From Treponema brennaborense DSM 12168 (GTDB taxonomy: Bacteria; Spirochaetota; Spirochaetia; Treponematales; Treponemataceae), in contig NC_015500.1 in assembly GCF_000212415.1 (NCBI RefSeq), forward strand, positions 620,001 to 684,000: 64,000 nt of DNA, given 5' to 3'. A program made the translations under genes and the position numbers. Shown piece after piece: positions 1 through 7,768 of the stretch; positions within the stretch are counted from its first letter, which is position 1, and each line of letters starts with the position of its first letter. The notes below the pieces were generated by a model. That model saw only the letters and a list, made by a program, of their open reading frames with translations, ran no database searches and was not told where the DNA came from.

Positions 1-2
1 AG

Positions 3-344
3 CGCGCGACGGACATTGCCCGCAGCATTTTGACTGATTACGGTATGAGCGGCCGGTTCCGCAACGTGGTGCTGTCCCAGCGCGGCGGCGGATACGGAGC
101 GGACTCTCCGCAGCTTATCCGCGAATATTCGGAATCGACCCAGCAGTATATCGACGAAGAGTTGGCCCGCATTATGGCGGAACGGTTCGAGCACGTTACG
201 GCGCTGCTGAAAGAAAAACGCGACGTTATGGAATATATCGCGAGCAGACTGCTTGAAAAGGAAATCATCGATGAAGCCGAGTTTACCGATATCATAAAAG
301 CCCGCGAGCATCTGGACGAACTGCAGGACCGCGGACAGGCGTAA
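3..344 (+). CDS. ftsH: FtsH protease, C-terminal fragment
   Basis: The reading frame is open from the window edge, so the gene starts outside. The first residues (A-T-D-I-A-R, then TDYGMS) match the end of the M41 peptidase domain of FtsH, where the hexameric membrane AAA+ zinc protease has A..LAR.MV..YGMS. The remainder is the usual helical C-terminal tail. FtsH degrades misfolded and regulatory membrane proteins. Only about 113 residues are visible, so the AAA module and the HEXXH site cannot be checked. A strong terminator follows. Confidence 0.85.
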   Translation, partial: RATDIARSILTDYGMSGRFRNVVLSQRGGGYGADSPQLIREYSESTQQYIDEELARIMAERFEHVTALLKEKRDVMEYIASRLLEKEIIDEAEFTDIIKAREHLDELQDRGQA

Positions 345-395
345 GCCTGATCGAGCCGATTCGGCGCGCCGCTTTTGGGTGCGCTTTGAAAGCTG

Positions 396-447
396 AAAAA
401 CGGGAACGCGTATGAAGCAGTGAGCTTCGGGGCGTTCCCGTTTTTTA
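396..447 (+). terminator. Rho-independent terminator after ftsH
   Basis: The stem CGGGAACGC (401-409) pairs perfectly with GCGTTCCCG (432-440). A run of A precedes the stem and six T follow it, so the stem extends into A/T pairs. Confidence 0.85.
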
Positions 448-475
448 TCGCCCGATGTGAAAACGGTTCCACATA

Positions 476-502
476 TTGACATTGTATTTGATTTTATATA
501 CT
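476..502 (+). promoter_or_regulatory. Probable promoter of the MATE gene
   Basis: A perfect TTGACA lies at 476-481 and TATACT at 497-502. The 15-nt spacer is shorter than the 17 nt optimum. The predicted start near 509 leaves a short leader containing GAGGT before the ATG at 522. Confidence 0.5.
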
Positions 503-521
503 GTGCTTTCGAGGTTACGTT

Positions 522-1910
522 ATGGCACTTCAGTTCCGCATGGCTCCGAAACACGCGGCGAGCGCGGCAAAAGATATGACCGTCGGCAGTCCGCTGAAAT
601 TGATATTTTTGTATTCCGTTCCGCTGCTGGCGGGTAATCTGGTACAGCAATTGTACAGCATGGCCGACACCATAATCGTCGGGCGGCTGCTGGGAACCGA
701 AGCGCTCGCGGCGGTCGGCAACACGGGTCCGATGAACTTTTTGGTGTTGGGGTTCGTTCTGGGACTGACGTCGGGATTCGCCGTTATTACCGCGCAGCAG
801 TTCGGCGCAAAAAACGAAGCGGGCGTGCGGCGCTCCGTGGCGATGAATATTATCCTGAACGGCGTTTTTGCCGTGATTATGACGGTGCTTTCCGTGGCGA
901 CTGCGCGGCCGCTTTTAGAACTGATTCGCACGCCGCAGTCCATTATGGACGGGTCGTGTTCGTATATCGTCATCATTTACCTCGGAATCTGTACGACCGT
1001 TTTATACAACGCGACGGCGTGTATCCTGCGCGCGCTGGGCGACAGCAAGTCGCCGCTGTATTTTCTGATCATATCGTCGCTGCTGAATATCGGGCTCGAC
1101 GTTTTGTTCATTTTGCAGTTCAATATGGGGATTGCCGGTGCTGCCTGGGCGACGGTCATTTCACAGGCATTCGCGGGGTTCGCGTCGCTGGTGTATATGA
1201 TCGTACGGTTCCCGATTCTGCGGGTTTCCCGGAAAGATTTCGAGTTCAATCCGTGGTTCGCCTGGCAGCATTTGCGGATCGGACTGCCGATGGCGTTCCA
1301 GTTTTCGATTACGGCGATCGGCGTCGTCGTGCTGCAGGGGGCGCTGAACGTGTTCGGTCCGGTGAAGATCGCCGCGTACACGGCGGCACAAAAAGTGGAG
1401 CAGCTTATCGCGGTGGCGGCGTCGACGTTCGGCGTTACGATGGCGAATTATACCGGGCAAAACCTGGGCGCGGGGAGGCTGGACCGCATAAAAGAAGGAA
1501 CGCGCACGTGCAGTCTTTTGACGATCGGTGTGTCGCTGATTTCGATGCTGATAGCGCTGCTGCTTGCCGAACAGCTGACCGGGTTGTTCGTAAAAGGCGA
1601 GCAGCCGGAAGTGATTCTGGCCGCCGCGCAATATCTGCACATAACGTCGGTGTTTTATCCGGTGCTGTTTATCATTTTCGTATACAGGAACGTTTTGCAA
1701 AGTATCGGGCGCGGCTTTATGCCGCTGATGGCCGGTGTGGGCGAATTGGTGGCCCGTGCGGCCGCGGCGTACACGCTGCCCGCGCTGATGGGATACACAG
1801 GTATCTGTTTTGCAGGCCCGCTGGCTTGGTTTGCGGCGGCTTTGCCGTTGTTCATTGCGTATACGATTATTATGAAAACGTTTAAAATAGAAAACGCGGC
1901 TGCACGATGA
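522..1910 (+). CDS. MATE family multidrug/Na+ efflux transporter
   Basis: This 462-residue polytopic membrane protein has the MATE signature near its N-terminus (PLLAGNLVQQLYSMADTIIVG, then LAAVG), which is typical of the MepA/DinF-like branch. About twelve membrane segments fall in two homologous halves, at the usual family length. Such proteins export cationic drugs or metabolites in exchange for Na+ or H+. GAGGT lies 7 nt before the ATG; a second ATG at codon 7 is possible. It appears to be monocistronic, between a terminator and a convergent gene. The substrate cannot be read from the sequence. Confidence 0.9.
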   Translation: MALQFRMAPKHAASAAKDMTVGSPLKLIFLYSVPLLAGNLVQQLYSMADTIIVGRLLGTEALAAVGNTGPMNFLVLGFVLGLTSGFAVITAQQFGAKNEAGVRRSVAMNIILNGVFAVIMTVLSVATARPLLELIRTPQSIMDGSCSYIVIIYLGICTTVLYNATACILRALGDSKSPLYFLIISSLLNIGLDVLFILQFNMGIAGAAWATVISQAFAGFASLVYMIVRFPILRVSRKDFEFNPWFAWQHLRIGLPMAFQFSITAIGVVVLQGALNVFGPVKIAAYTAAQKVEQLIAVAASTFGVTMANYTGQNLGAGRLDRIKEGTRTCSLLTIGVSLISMLIALLLAEQLTGLFVKGEQPEVILAAAQYLHITSVFYPVLFIIFVYRNVLQSIGRGFMPLMAGVGELVARAAAAYTLPALMGYTGICFAGPLAWFAAALPLFIAYTIIMKTFKIENAAAR

Positions 1911-1982
1911 GGGGGTAGCGGAAAAGACCGGAACCCCGAAGCGATACGCGCAGCGTTCGGTTCGGGGCGAGGACTTAGGAGC

Positions 1983-2002
1983 GAGGGGGAGACTTCCCCC
2001 TC
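1983..2002. terminator. Hairpin between convergent genes
   Basis: GAGGGGGA and TCCCCCTC form a perfect 8-bp stem with a GACT loop between the MATE gene and the ACT-domain gene. No T-tract follows on either strand, so termination is only inferred from position. A weaker CCCCGAA/TTCGGGG pairing lies just upstream. Confidence 0.3.
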
Positions 2003-2012
2003 CGGCTGAATA

Positions 2013-2282
2013 TTATATGCGGTGCATGGCGCTGAACACGCGTTCGTGCATGATGTTTATGTCGACGCCGAGACTGCCGCCGAGGGCGTTCATTTCGGAG
2101 CGCAGATCGTCGATGGGAACGTCGGAGCTTGCAAGATCGACCATCATCATCATGACGAAGTTGCCTGAAAGAATCGTTTGACTGATGTCCGCGATGTTGA
2201 TTCCGTGTTTTGCAAGGAATGCGCTGACTTTTGCGATGATACCGACTTGGTCCGTACCGACGACCGTAATGATTGCGTTCAT
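2013..2282 (-). CDS. Stand-alone ACT-domain protein (UPF0237/GcvR-like)
   Basis: The 89 residues form one ACT domain. The N-terminal VVGTDQVGIIAKVSAFLA strand-helix and the central D-I-S-Q pattern are those of the UPF0237 family. ACT domains bind amino acids or other small ligands and regulate enzymes or transcription. The ligand here is unknown. No Shine-Dalgarno precedes the ATG; instead a -10-like TAGTAT ends 7 nt upstream, which suggests a leaderless transcript. The gene stands alone. Confidence 0.85.
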   Translation of the reverse strand: MNAIITVVGTDQVGIIAKVSAFLAKHGINIADISQTILSGNFVMMMMVDLASSDVPIDDLRSEMNALGGSLGVDINIMHERVFSAMHRI

Positions 2283-2288
2283 GCGGAT

Positions 2289-2317
2289 ATACTAGCGCAT
2301 TTCGAGCGGCTGCGCAA
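2289..2317 (-). promoter_or_regulatory. Candidate leaderless promoter of the ACT gene
   Basis: On the minus strand TTGCGC is followed after 17 nt by TAGTAT, and six nt later by the ATG. Transcription would start at about the A of the ATG. The -35 is weak (three of six consensus bases). Confidence 0.45.
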
Positions 2318-2360
2318 GCCGGCGGAAGCTGTACGCGGCCGGCGGAAGCTGCATGCGGCC
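2318..2360. repeat. 20-bp tandem duplication
   Basis: Two copies of GCCGGCGGAAGCTGYAYGCG (2318-2337 and 2338-2357) are followed by the start of a third. The repeat lies between the ACT gene and the 3' end of dgt. The rest of the 193-bp gap shows a second short repetition of TCATTTCGGC. Confidence 0.8.
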
Positions 2361-2475
2361 GGTATCATTTCGGCGGCGACGTTGTGTGCGCGCCGTCATT
2401 TCGGCTGAAGTGGCGCACGCGACGGATGAACGGGCTGTGACTGCGTTCAGACCGATGATCCGTGCGGCGGCGTAT

Positions 2476-3714
2476 CTAAAAGCTGATTATTTCTTCATAC
2501 ACGCAGATTGCGAACTGGTCGGTCATGCCGGACAGATATTCGATGATACATTTGTCGTACGATTCTTCGTTCGCGAGGTCGAACACGGTGCGTACGCCGT
2601 CGTATTTGAGAACGTGTTTGCGTTCCTCGTCGTACTGCGTGTATTTTACGAGCCAGTTTTCAAAGGTGCGGCAGAGAACGGGAAACTGTTTGAGTGCGAA
2701 CGGTATTTTTCGGGTGCGGGCGGCAGGATACGCGCGGCGCAGCGTGCTGCAGATAGTGCGGATAATGTTCGCCGCGTACGACTGGAATTCACGCAGGCGC
2801 CAATGACTGTAGATGTTTTCATAATTGAATCGTTTTATTTCGGTGATAAAGCGGTAGTTTTCAGGTGAAAAACACAAGCCGGTTTCGGGCGAACTGCGGC
2901 TGCACAGGTCGACGATAAGGTCGTTTATGAGTACCGTGGTGTTGACGGTTTTGCCGGTTTTGAAGCCGAAGCACGAGGCGACGATTTCGCGCAGCTGGCG
3001 GTACGCGCCCATGTCCAGAATATGGTATTCGCGGGCGTCTTCAATGTCGCGGCCGAGGTAGGCGATTTTGTCGGCAAGTTTGACGACGCAGCCTTCCCAG
3101 GTGAACGGCTGCGCGCTTCCGGCACGCCGTATCGTGTACAAATCGAGCGGATTCGTGCGCGGCCGGATTCCCGATTCGTCTATTTCACCGCAGTGACAGA
3201 CGATGCCGTCGCGGACGGCGTACGTCAGGTCAAGGTGCCGAGCGGCGCCTTCGGTGTCTTGCAGCGTTTCTATGTAATCGGCAAAAAAAAGACTGTTCCG
3301 TTCGTGCCAGAATTTTTTCGGTGCGTTTTTGCCCGGTTTCTGTTCCAAAAGCGAATTGAGGCATTCTTCGCCGTAATGGCCGAACGGCGCGTGGCCGATG
3401 TCGTGGCCGAGCGCGATGGCGGACGCGAGCTGGTCGTTCAGTCCCAGATATTTGGCGACGGTAGACGCGACGGATGCGACGTGCGACACGTGTTCCATGC
3501 GCGTGCACACGTGGTCGTTGTGCGGTGCGAAAAAGACCTGCGTTTTATGTTTGAGCCGGCGGTACGCTTCGCAGTGAAGGAGACGCGTGTAGTCGCGTTC
3601 AAATTCGGAGCGGATATCGTTGTTCCGGCCGTACAGCGCCTGTTCGCGCGCGACGCAGGTTTCCCAAAGAGGATTCGTTTCATCGGTTCTGACTGACTGA
3701 AAGGAGCCTTGCAT
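2476..3714 (-). CDS. dgt: dGTP triphosphohydrolase (dGTPase)
   Basis: Hydrolyses dGTP (or other dNTPs) to the nucleoside and triphosphate, adjusting nucleotide pools. The 412-residue protein carries the HD metal site: H75 in TRMEHVSHV, H104-D105 in ALGHDIGHAPFGH, and a conserved N-terminal RRLKHKTQVF block. Length is in the range of the shorter bacterial dGTPases. The ATG is preceded by CGGAGG at ideal spacing, which fixes the start. It is divergent from the lipoprotein gene at 3769, 54 bp away. Confidence 0.93.
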   Translation of the reverse strand: MQGSFQSVRTDETNPLWETCVAREQALYGRNNDIRSEFERDYTRLLHCEAYRRLKHKTQVFFAPHNDHVCTRMEHVSHVASVASTVAKYLGLNDQLASAIALGHDIGHAPFGHYGEECLNSLLEQKPGKNAPKKFWHERNSLFFADYIETLQDTEGAARHLDLTYAVRDGIVCHCGEIDESGIRPRTNPLDLYTIRRAGSAQPFTWEGCVVKLADKIAYLGRDIEDAREYHILDMGAYRQLREIVASCFGFKTGKTVNTTVLINDLIVDLCSRSSPETGLCFSPENYRFITEIKRFNYENIYSHWRLREFQSYAANIIRTICSTLRRAYPAARTRKIPFALKQFPVLCRTFENWLVKYTQYDEERKHVLKYDGVRTVFDLANEESYDKCIIEYLSGMTDQFAICVYEEIISF

Positions 3715-3768
3715 TCGTACACCTCCGCGTTTCTTGCATATTATTAACGCTTACAGTACATTTATAGT

Positions 3769-6384
3769 ATGAAACGAAGCTTTTTTACAATATGCAATGT
3801 CGTCGGTTTGTCGGTTTTGTTTTTTTCCTGTTATGCGTGTGCGGTCAATCCGGCGAAGGTAAATCCCGACGTGCTGACCGGTTTTAAATTGCAGGATTCG
3901 GTTTTGCTTGCCGATCGTCCGTCGGAAGATATCAACGGTTTTTTGCCCGATCAGATATACGTTAAAACGCTCACGCAGACGTTCTGCCGCGATTATCAGT
4001 TTTGTCTGGTCGACGGGCGCATTTATTACAAATCCATGCCGGACGCGGCGTATTCGACTCCCGGAAAAGATGAAAGCATCTGGACGCTCGTAAACGGAAC
4101 GGGACTGCCGTACCCCAAAAACGGAAAAGATTTCGACGTGCCGAAGCGGATCACCGAAATATCCGCCGACGCGGACAGTCTGTTCGTTTTTTCGTCCGAT
4201 GGGGAAATGTACCAGATGTTTACGAACAACAATGCGCCCGAAAAACCGTTCGTGTGGCTCGGTTCTTTCGGTTGGCCGGAAAAAATCCGGCTGACGCAGA
4301 ATCAGTACGTGAAGAACAAGCGCGGCTGGAGTTCCGGAACGCGGCGGCAGGACGTGCTGTGGCATGAAGACATCTTCGGCAATCCGCATCATTACGGTAC
4401 GATGGGGATCGAAACGCTGTATTTTCTGACCGAAGACGGTCAGCATATCCGTTTTACGGACTCGGGACTGCCGGCTGATTTCAGCCGCAGCCTGCAGGGG
4501 CCGGAAGACGGCGCGTTCATTGCGGAAAATATCAGCGCGAGCGCTTCGACGATGTTCCTGATCGATAAGGCCGGGCGTATGTACACGCGCCTTGCCGACT
4601 TCGATACGATCGGCTGCGATCCGATGTTTTTCCGGTACACGTACGATAAGCTCGAACAGAAATATACCGGTTACGATTATCTATCCAACTACGCAGCCTG
4701 GGGACTGCCGTCCGAACCGTGGCGCAGTCAGCCGGAAATACCGCTTGAAGGCAAGGCGCGGCTGACGCGTTTTATCACCATATTGCAGAACGGACATGGA
4801 AACGCGGCGCGGGAACTGCGCGTTGCGGGACTCGATTCCGCCGGCCAGCCCGGATACTATTCAAAGCAGATTATGGACGAGGCGGCCGCCGACTGGACGT
4901 TCGTAGCCGCGCCGCTTTCGCTGCCGGAAGATTCGTTCCTGCCGGTAACGGCGGCCGGTATTCCCGAAGACGCGGCGGAACACTTGACCGGAGAGCGGCA
5001 GGAAATTGCGTACAAGGGCTTTTTGTGGCAGGACGGCGCCAGAAACAAAGGTATCGAATGTTCCGTTCCCGATTTTTCGATGAGCGACGGCGAGTGTACG
5101 CTTTTCTTGACGTATAAAGATGAAACCAAGCAGGTTACGCTGTATCCGGTGGAAATCTGGTCGTATATGTTCCGATCCGATCCGGGATTCGACGGAACGA
5201 CGAAAAACTTTTTCATTACGTTCAGCTTCGAGCCGGATTTGTTTGAATCCGCGTATCCCGAATTTACCGAAACGCTTGAGCGGCTCTTTAAAGGAAAGCA
5301 TCACGCCGTTTTTTCGTCGAAAGCGTCCGCAACGGAAAAATATTTTAAGTTATCGGTGGAATATCGGCAGAAACTGGATTACGAGCTGCCGCTGTCCGCC
5401 CGGATTGACGACATACAGCCGATTGCGGCCGTTTCCGTGCCGGAAAAAAACAGTTTCGTATTTTTCCTGACGAATACGCGGTATCAGTCGCCCGTTCAGG
5501 AATTCGCGGCGATTCCGCTGTTCTACGATTCGCCGATTTTACAGTATTATTATTCTGAAGCGCTGTGGCTGCCGCCGGGACGGAGCATTTCCATTACGAA
5601 CCGGGGCGTGCTGGATCGATGTGTTGAAGAAAATCAGACGTATCTGAAAACGCTGCAAAACCGGCTTACACTGTACAAAAAATATGCCAAACGTGCGGAT
5701 CTTTCGCGCTGGGGATATAACGTGGTGGACTTGTTTACGACGGTTACGTTCCTGAATCAGCTCGATTTTCCCAAAATAAAAACGGTTACCAGTTTCGGCA
5801 ATCAGATTATGGACGAAAACGCCGATACGTATAAAACGGTCGCCGAATCGAACGAATGGGCGTATTCCCACATGTTCGAGCTGCTTGAACTGCGGATTAA
5901 CGCGTACGAGTCGATCCAGCACGCTTTTGCCAAAGGTGTCAGAGAAGAAGCGGTGCCGGACGGTTTGCGCAACACGTATATCGAGTATTATGCCGATATC
6001 AATCTGCCGCGGTCGCTGGCCGGTGTAACGGAACTGCCCGGCACGTCGTACGCGGCGATGTATCAGCTGACGAACACACCGATGTTTCCCGGTTTTTGCG
6101 TTATGCTCGGTGACGAGGATTCGACGAGTATTTTTGTCGAATTGAAAGATTCGGCGGAAACCGTCTTTTCGCTGAAACACGCCGTTTCAAAAGAGCATCC
6201 CGTTTCGTTCCCGGCAAAACTGCACGTGTTTACCGACAGGGGCGGTGATTCGGAAATAATAAAAGCGATCTCGGGGAAATCCGCGAAAGTGATATGGGAC
6301 GGCACGAAACTGAGCGTTACGGTCAGGGCGGGATTGTTCGGATCGAAAACGGTGTTTGCGGGTTCAACCGGAACGGCGTTATAG
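3769..6384 (+). CDS. Large lipoprotein with beta-propeller-like N-terminal half
   Basis: I do not recognise a named family. The N-terminus is a signal peptide with a spirochaete-type lipobox (FFSC, or alternatively CYAC a few residues on). This places the 871-residue protein on a membrane surface facing the periplasm or outside. Over residues 75-290 a pattern recurs every 40-60 residues in which a hydrophobic strand is followed by D-G-x-(I/M)-Y (VDGRIYY, SDGEMYQM, EDGQHIRF, KAGRMYT). This resembles blades of an RCC1/kelch-like propeller. The C-terminal half is mixed alpha/beta without a clear motif. No good Shine-Dalgarno precedes the ATG, and the start is set by the signal peptide. Confidence 0.75.
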   Translation: MKRSFFTICNVVGLSVLFFSCYACAVNPAKVNPDVLTGFKLQDSVLLADRPSEDINGFLPDQIYVKTLTQTFCRDYQFCLVDGRIYYKSMPDAAYSTPGKDESIWTLVNGTGLPYPKNGKDFDVPKRITEISADADSLFVFSSDGEMYQMFTNNNAPEKPFVWLGSFGWPEKIRLTQNQYVKNKRGWSSGTRRQDVLWHEDIFGNPHHYGTMGIETLYFLTEDGQHIRFTDSGLPADFSRSLQGPEDGAFIAENISASASTMFLIDKAGRMYTRLADFDTIGCDPMFFRYTYDKLEQKYTGYDYLSNYAAWGLPSEPWRSQPEIPLEGKARLTRFITILQNGHGNAARELRVAGLDSAGQPGYYSKQIMDEAAADWTFVAAPLSLPEDSFLPVTAAGIPEDAAEHLTGERQEIAYKGFLWQDGARNKGIECSVPDFSMSDGECTLFLTYKDETKQVTLYPVEIWSYMFRSDPGFDGTTKNFFITFSFEPDLFESAYPEFTETLERLFKGKHHAVFSSKASATEKYFKLSVEYRQKLDYELPLSARIDDIQPIAAVSVPEKNSFVFFLTNTRYQSPVQEFAAIPLFYDSPILQYYYSEALWLPPGRSISITNRGVLDRCVEENQTYLKTLQNRLTLYKKYAKRADLSRWGYNVVDLFTTVTFLNQLDFPKIKTVTSFGNQIMDENADTYKTVAESNEWAYSHMFELLELRINAYESIQHAFAKGVREEAVPDGLRNTYIEYYADINLPRSLAGVTELPGTSYAAMYQLTNTPMFPGFCVMLGDEDSTSIFVELKDSAETVFSLKHAVSKEHPVSFPAKLHVFTDRGGDSEIIKAISGKSAKVIWDGTKLSVTVRAGLFGSKTVFAGSTGTAL

Positions 6385-6484
6385 CCGTTCGCGCTCGGGT
6401 ACGGCAAAGGTCGGCCGGTTCGTTTTCGCGGTACCTTTGCAATACGGCCGAGCGCGATTACGGCAAAGGCCGCACCGCAGGCGG

Positions 6485-7423
6485 TTACGGGTTGCCGTAC
6501 AGCGGCGTTGACAGATAGCGGTCGCCGGAGTCGGGCAGCAGGACGACGATCGTTTTGCCTGTGTTTTCCGGCCGTTTGGCGACTTCCGCGGCGGCGTACA
6601 GCGCGGCGCCCGAGGAAATACCGGTAAGAATGCCTTCCGTCACGGCGAGCGCGCGGCCCGCTTCGTAGGCCTGCTCGTTCGTTACCCTGAAAATCTCATC
6701 GTATACGGCGGTGTCGAGCACTTTTGGAACGAATCCCGCGCCGATGCCTTGTATGCCGTGCGGTCCCGGCGCTTCGCCTGACAGTACGGCGCTTGCGTCC
6801 GGTTCAACGGCGACGATGCGGACTGCGGGATTTTTGCTTTTCAGATATTTTCCGACGCCGGTAACGGTGCCGCCGGTTCCGACGCCGGCAACGAAAACGT
6901 CCACTTTTCCGTCAGTATCTTCCCATATTTCGGGGCCGGTCGTGGCCACGTGAACGGCAGGATTCGCCGCGTTGTCGAATTGGCCGAGTATCAGCGAGCC
7001 GGGAATGGATTTCTGCAGTTCTTCGGCTTTTGCAATCGCGCCTTTCATGCCTTTGGCTCCTTCGGTCAGAACCAATTCCGCACCGTACGCCTTGAGCAGC
7101 GTGCGGCGTTCCGTGCTCATCGTTTCGGGAAGGGTAAGAATCGCTTTGTATCCTTTCGCCGCCGCCATCGCCGCAATGCCGATTCCGGTGTTGCCGGACG
7201 TCGGTTCGATGATTGTTGCGCCGGGTTTGAGCAATCCTTTGCGCTCGGCGTCTTCTATCATGGACAGCGCGATACGGTCTTTGACCGAACCGGTCGGGTT
7301 AAAATATTCGAGTTTTGCCAAAAGCACCGCTGCCGTTGTACCGTGTTTCCGTGCGTAATTGTTCAGTGCCAGAAGCGGAGTGCGTCCGATCAATTCTGTT
7401 GCGCTGGATTTGATGTGAGCCAT
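6485..7423 (-). CDS. cysK: Cysteine synthase A (O-acetylserine sulfhydrylase)
   Basis: PLP enzyme making cysteine from O-acetylserine and sulfide in the cytoplasm. K48 in NPTGSVKDR is the Schiff-base lysine; PTSGNTG (74-80) binds the phosphate and substrate carboxylate. A glycine-rich [10 protein letters not shown] loop and a late PDSGDRY follow. The 312-residue length is typical. A longer frame reaches 7501, but GGAGG just upstream of the ATG at 7423, and the promoter at 7454-7482, show the true start. Expression is probably controlled at the inverted repeat overlapping the -35. Confidence 0.95.
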   Translation of the reverse strand: MAHIKSSATELIGRTPLLALNNYARKHGTTAAVLLAKLEYFNPTGSVKDRIALSMIEDAERKGLLKPGATIIEPTSGNTGIGIAAMAAAKGYKAILTLPETMSTERRTLLKAYGAELVLTEGAKGMKGAIAKAEELQKSIPGSLILGQFDNAANPAVHVATTGPEIWEDTDGKVDVFVAGVGTGGTVTGVGKYLKSKNPAVRIVAVEPDASAVLSGEAPGPHGIQGIGAGFVPKVLDTAVYDEIFRVTNEQAYEAGRALAVTEGILTGISSGAALYAAAEVAKRPENTGKTIVVLLPDSGDRYLSTPLYGNP

Positions 7424-7453
7424 TCTTATCCTCCTGCGATATAGGCTGAACGT

Positions 7454-7482
7454 ATGATAGCGTATAATTCCTACTATGTCAA
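7454..7482 (-). promoter_or_regulatory. Sigma-70 type promoter of cysK
   Basis: On the minus strand a perfect TTGACA (7477-7482) is separated by 17 nt from TATCAT (7454-7459). Predicted start is near 7447, giving a leader of about 25 nt with a GGAGG site. Confidence 0.8.
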
Positions 7483-7490
7483 TAGGAATT
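7466..7490. promoter_or_regulatory. Candidate operator over the cysK -35
   Basis: AATTCCTA and TAGGAATT form a perfect 8-bp inverted repeat with 9 nt between arms, and the cysK -35 lies inside it. Arm sequence and spacing resemble Rrf2-family (CymR/IscR-like) sites, which sense cysteine or Fe-S status. The regulator itself is not in this window. Confidence 0.65.
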
Positions 7491-7641
7491 GAGCGCGTCA
7501 ATCAGAGACTCCGCGGTAAATTTGAAAATCCGGCGGATTGCGCTGCAAACGGGAATTATCGGCACAATATCGGCACAATATCAGATTTTTATAAAAAAAA
7601 TGGTTAAAAGTCCATCTTTTTAGAATTTTTTTCAAAAAAAG

Positions 7642-7670
7642 TTGTGTTGTATACTAGATATGCCGATAAT
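7642..7670 (+). promoter_or_regulatory. Candidate promoter of the chemoreceptor gene
   Basis: TTGTGT (7642-7647) and GATAAT (7665-7670) are 17 nt apart. They would give a leader of about 90 nt holding the inverted repeat ATATTTTC/GAAAATAT (7677-7684, 7695-7702) and the G-tract. The remaining 7491-7641 part of this 345-bp gap shows only AT-rich sequence and a tandem ATCGGCACAAT pair. Confidence 0.5.
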
Positions 7671-7715
7671 ATAGTTATATTTTCTTATTCTTGAGAAAAT
7701 ATGACTCCTGAGTTC

Positions 7716-7726
7716 GGGGGGGGGGG
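7716..7726. repeat. Homopolymeric tract of 11 G
   Basis: Eleven consecutive G lie 43 nt before the chemoreceptor ATG, between its candidate promoter and its ribosome binding site. Poly-G tracts of this length slip during replication, and in Treponema they are known to alter expression of surface-protein genes. Raw-sequence length errors are possible in such tracts. Confidence 0.85.
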
Positions 7727-7768
7727 TCTAACTGTCTTATTTTATCGGGAATGATTAAGGAGTTTTGC

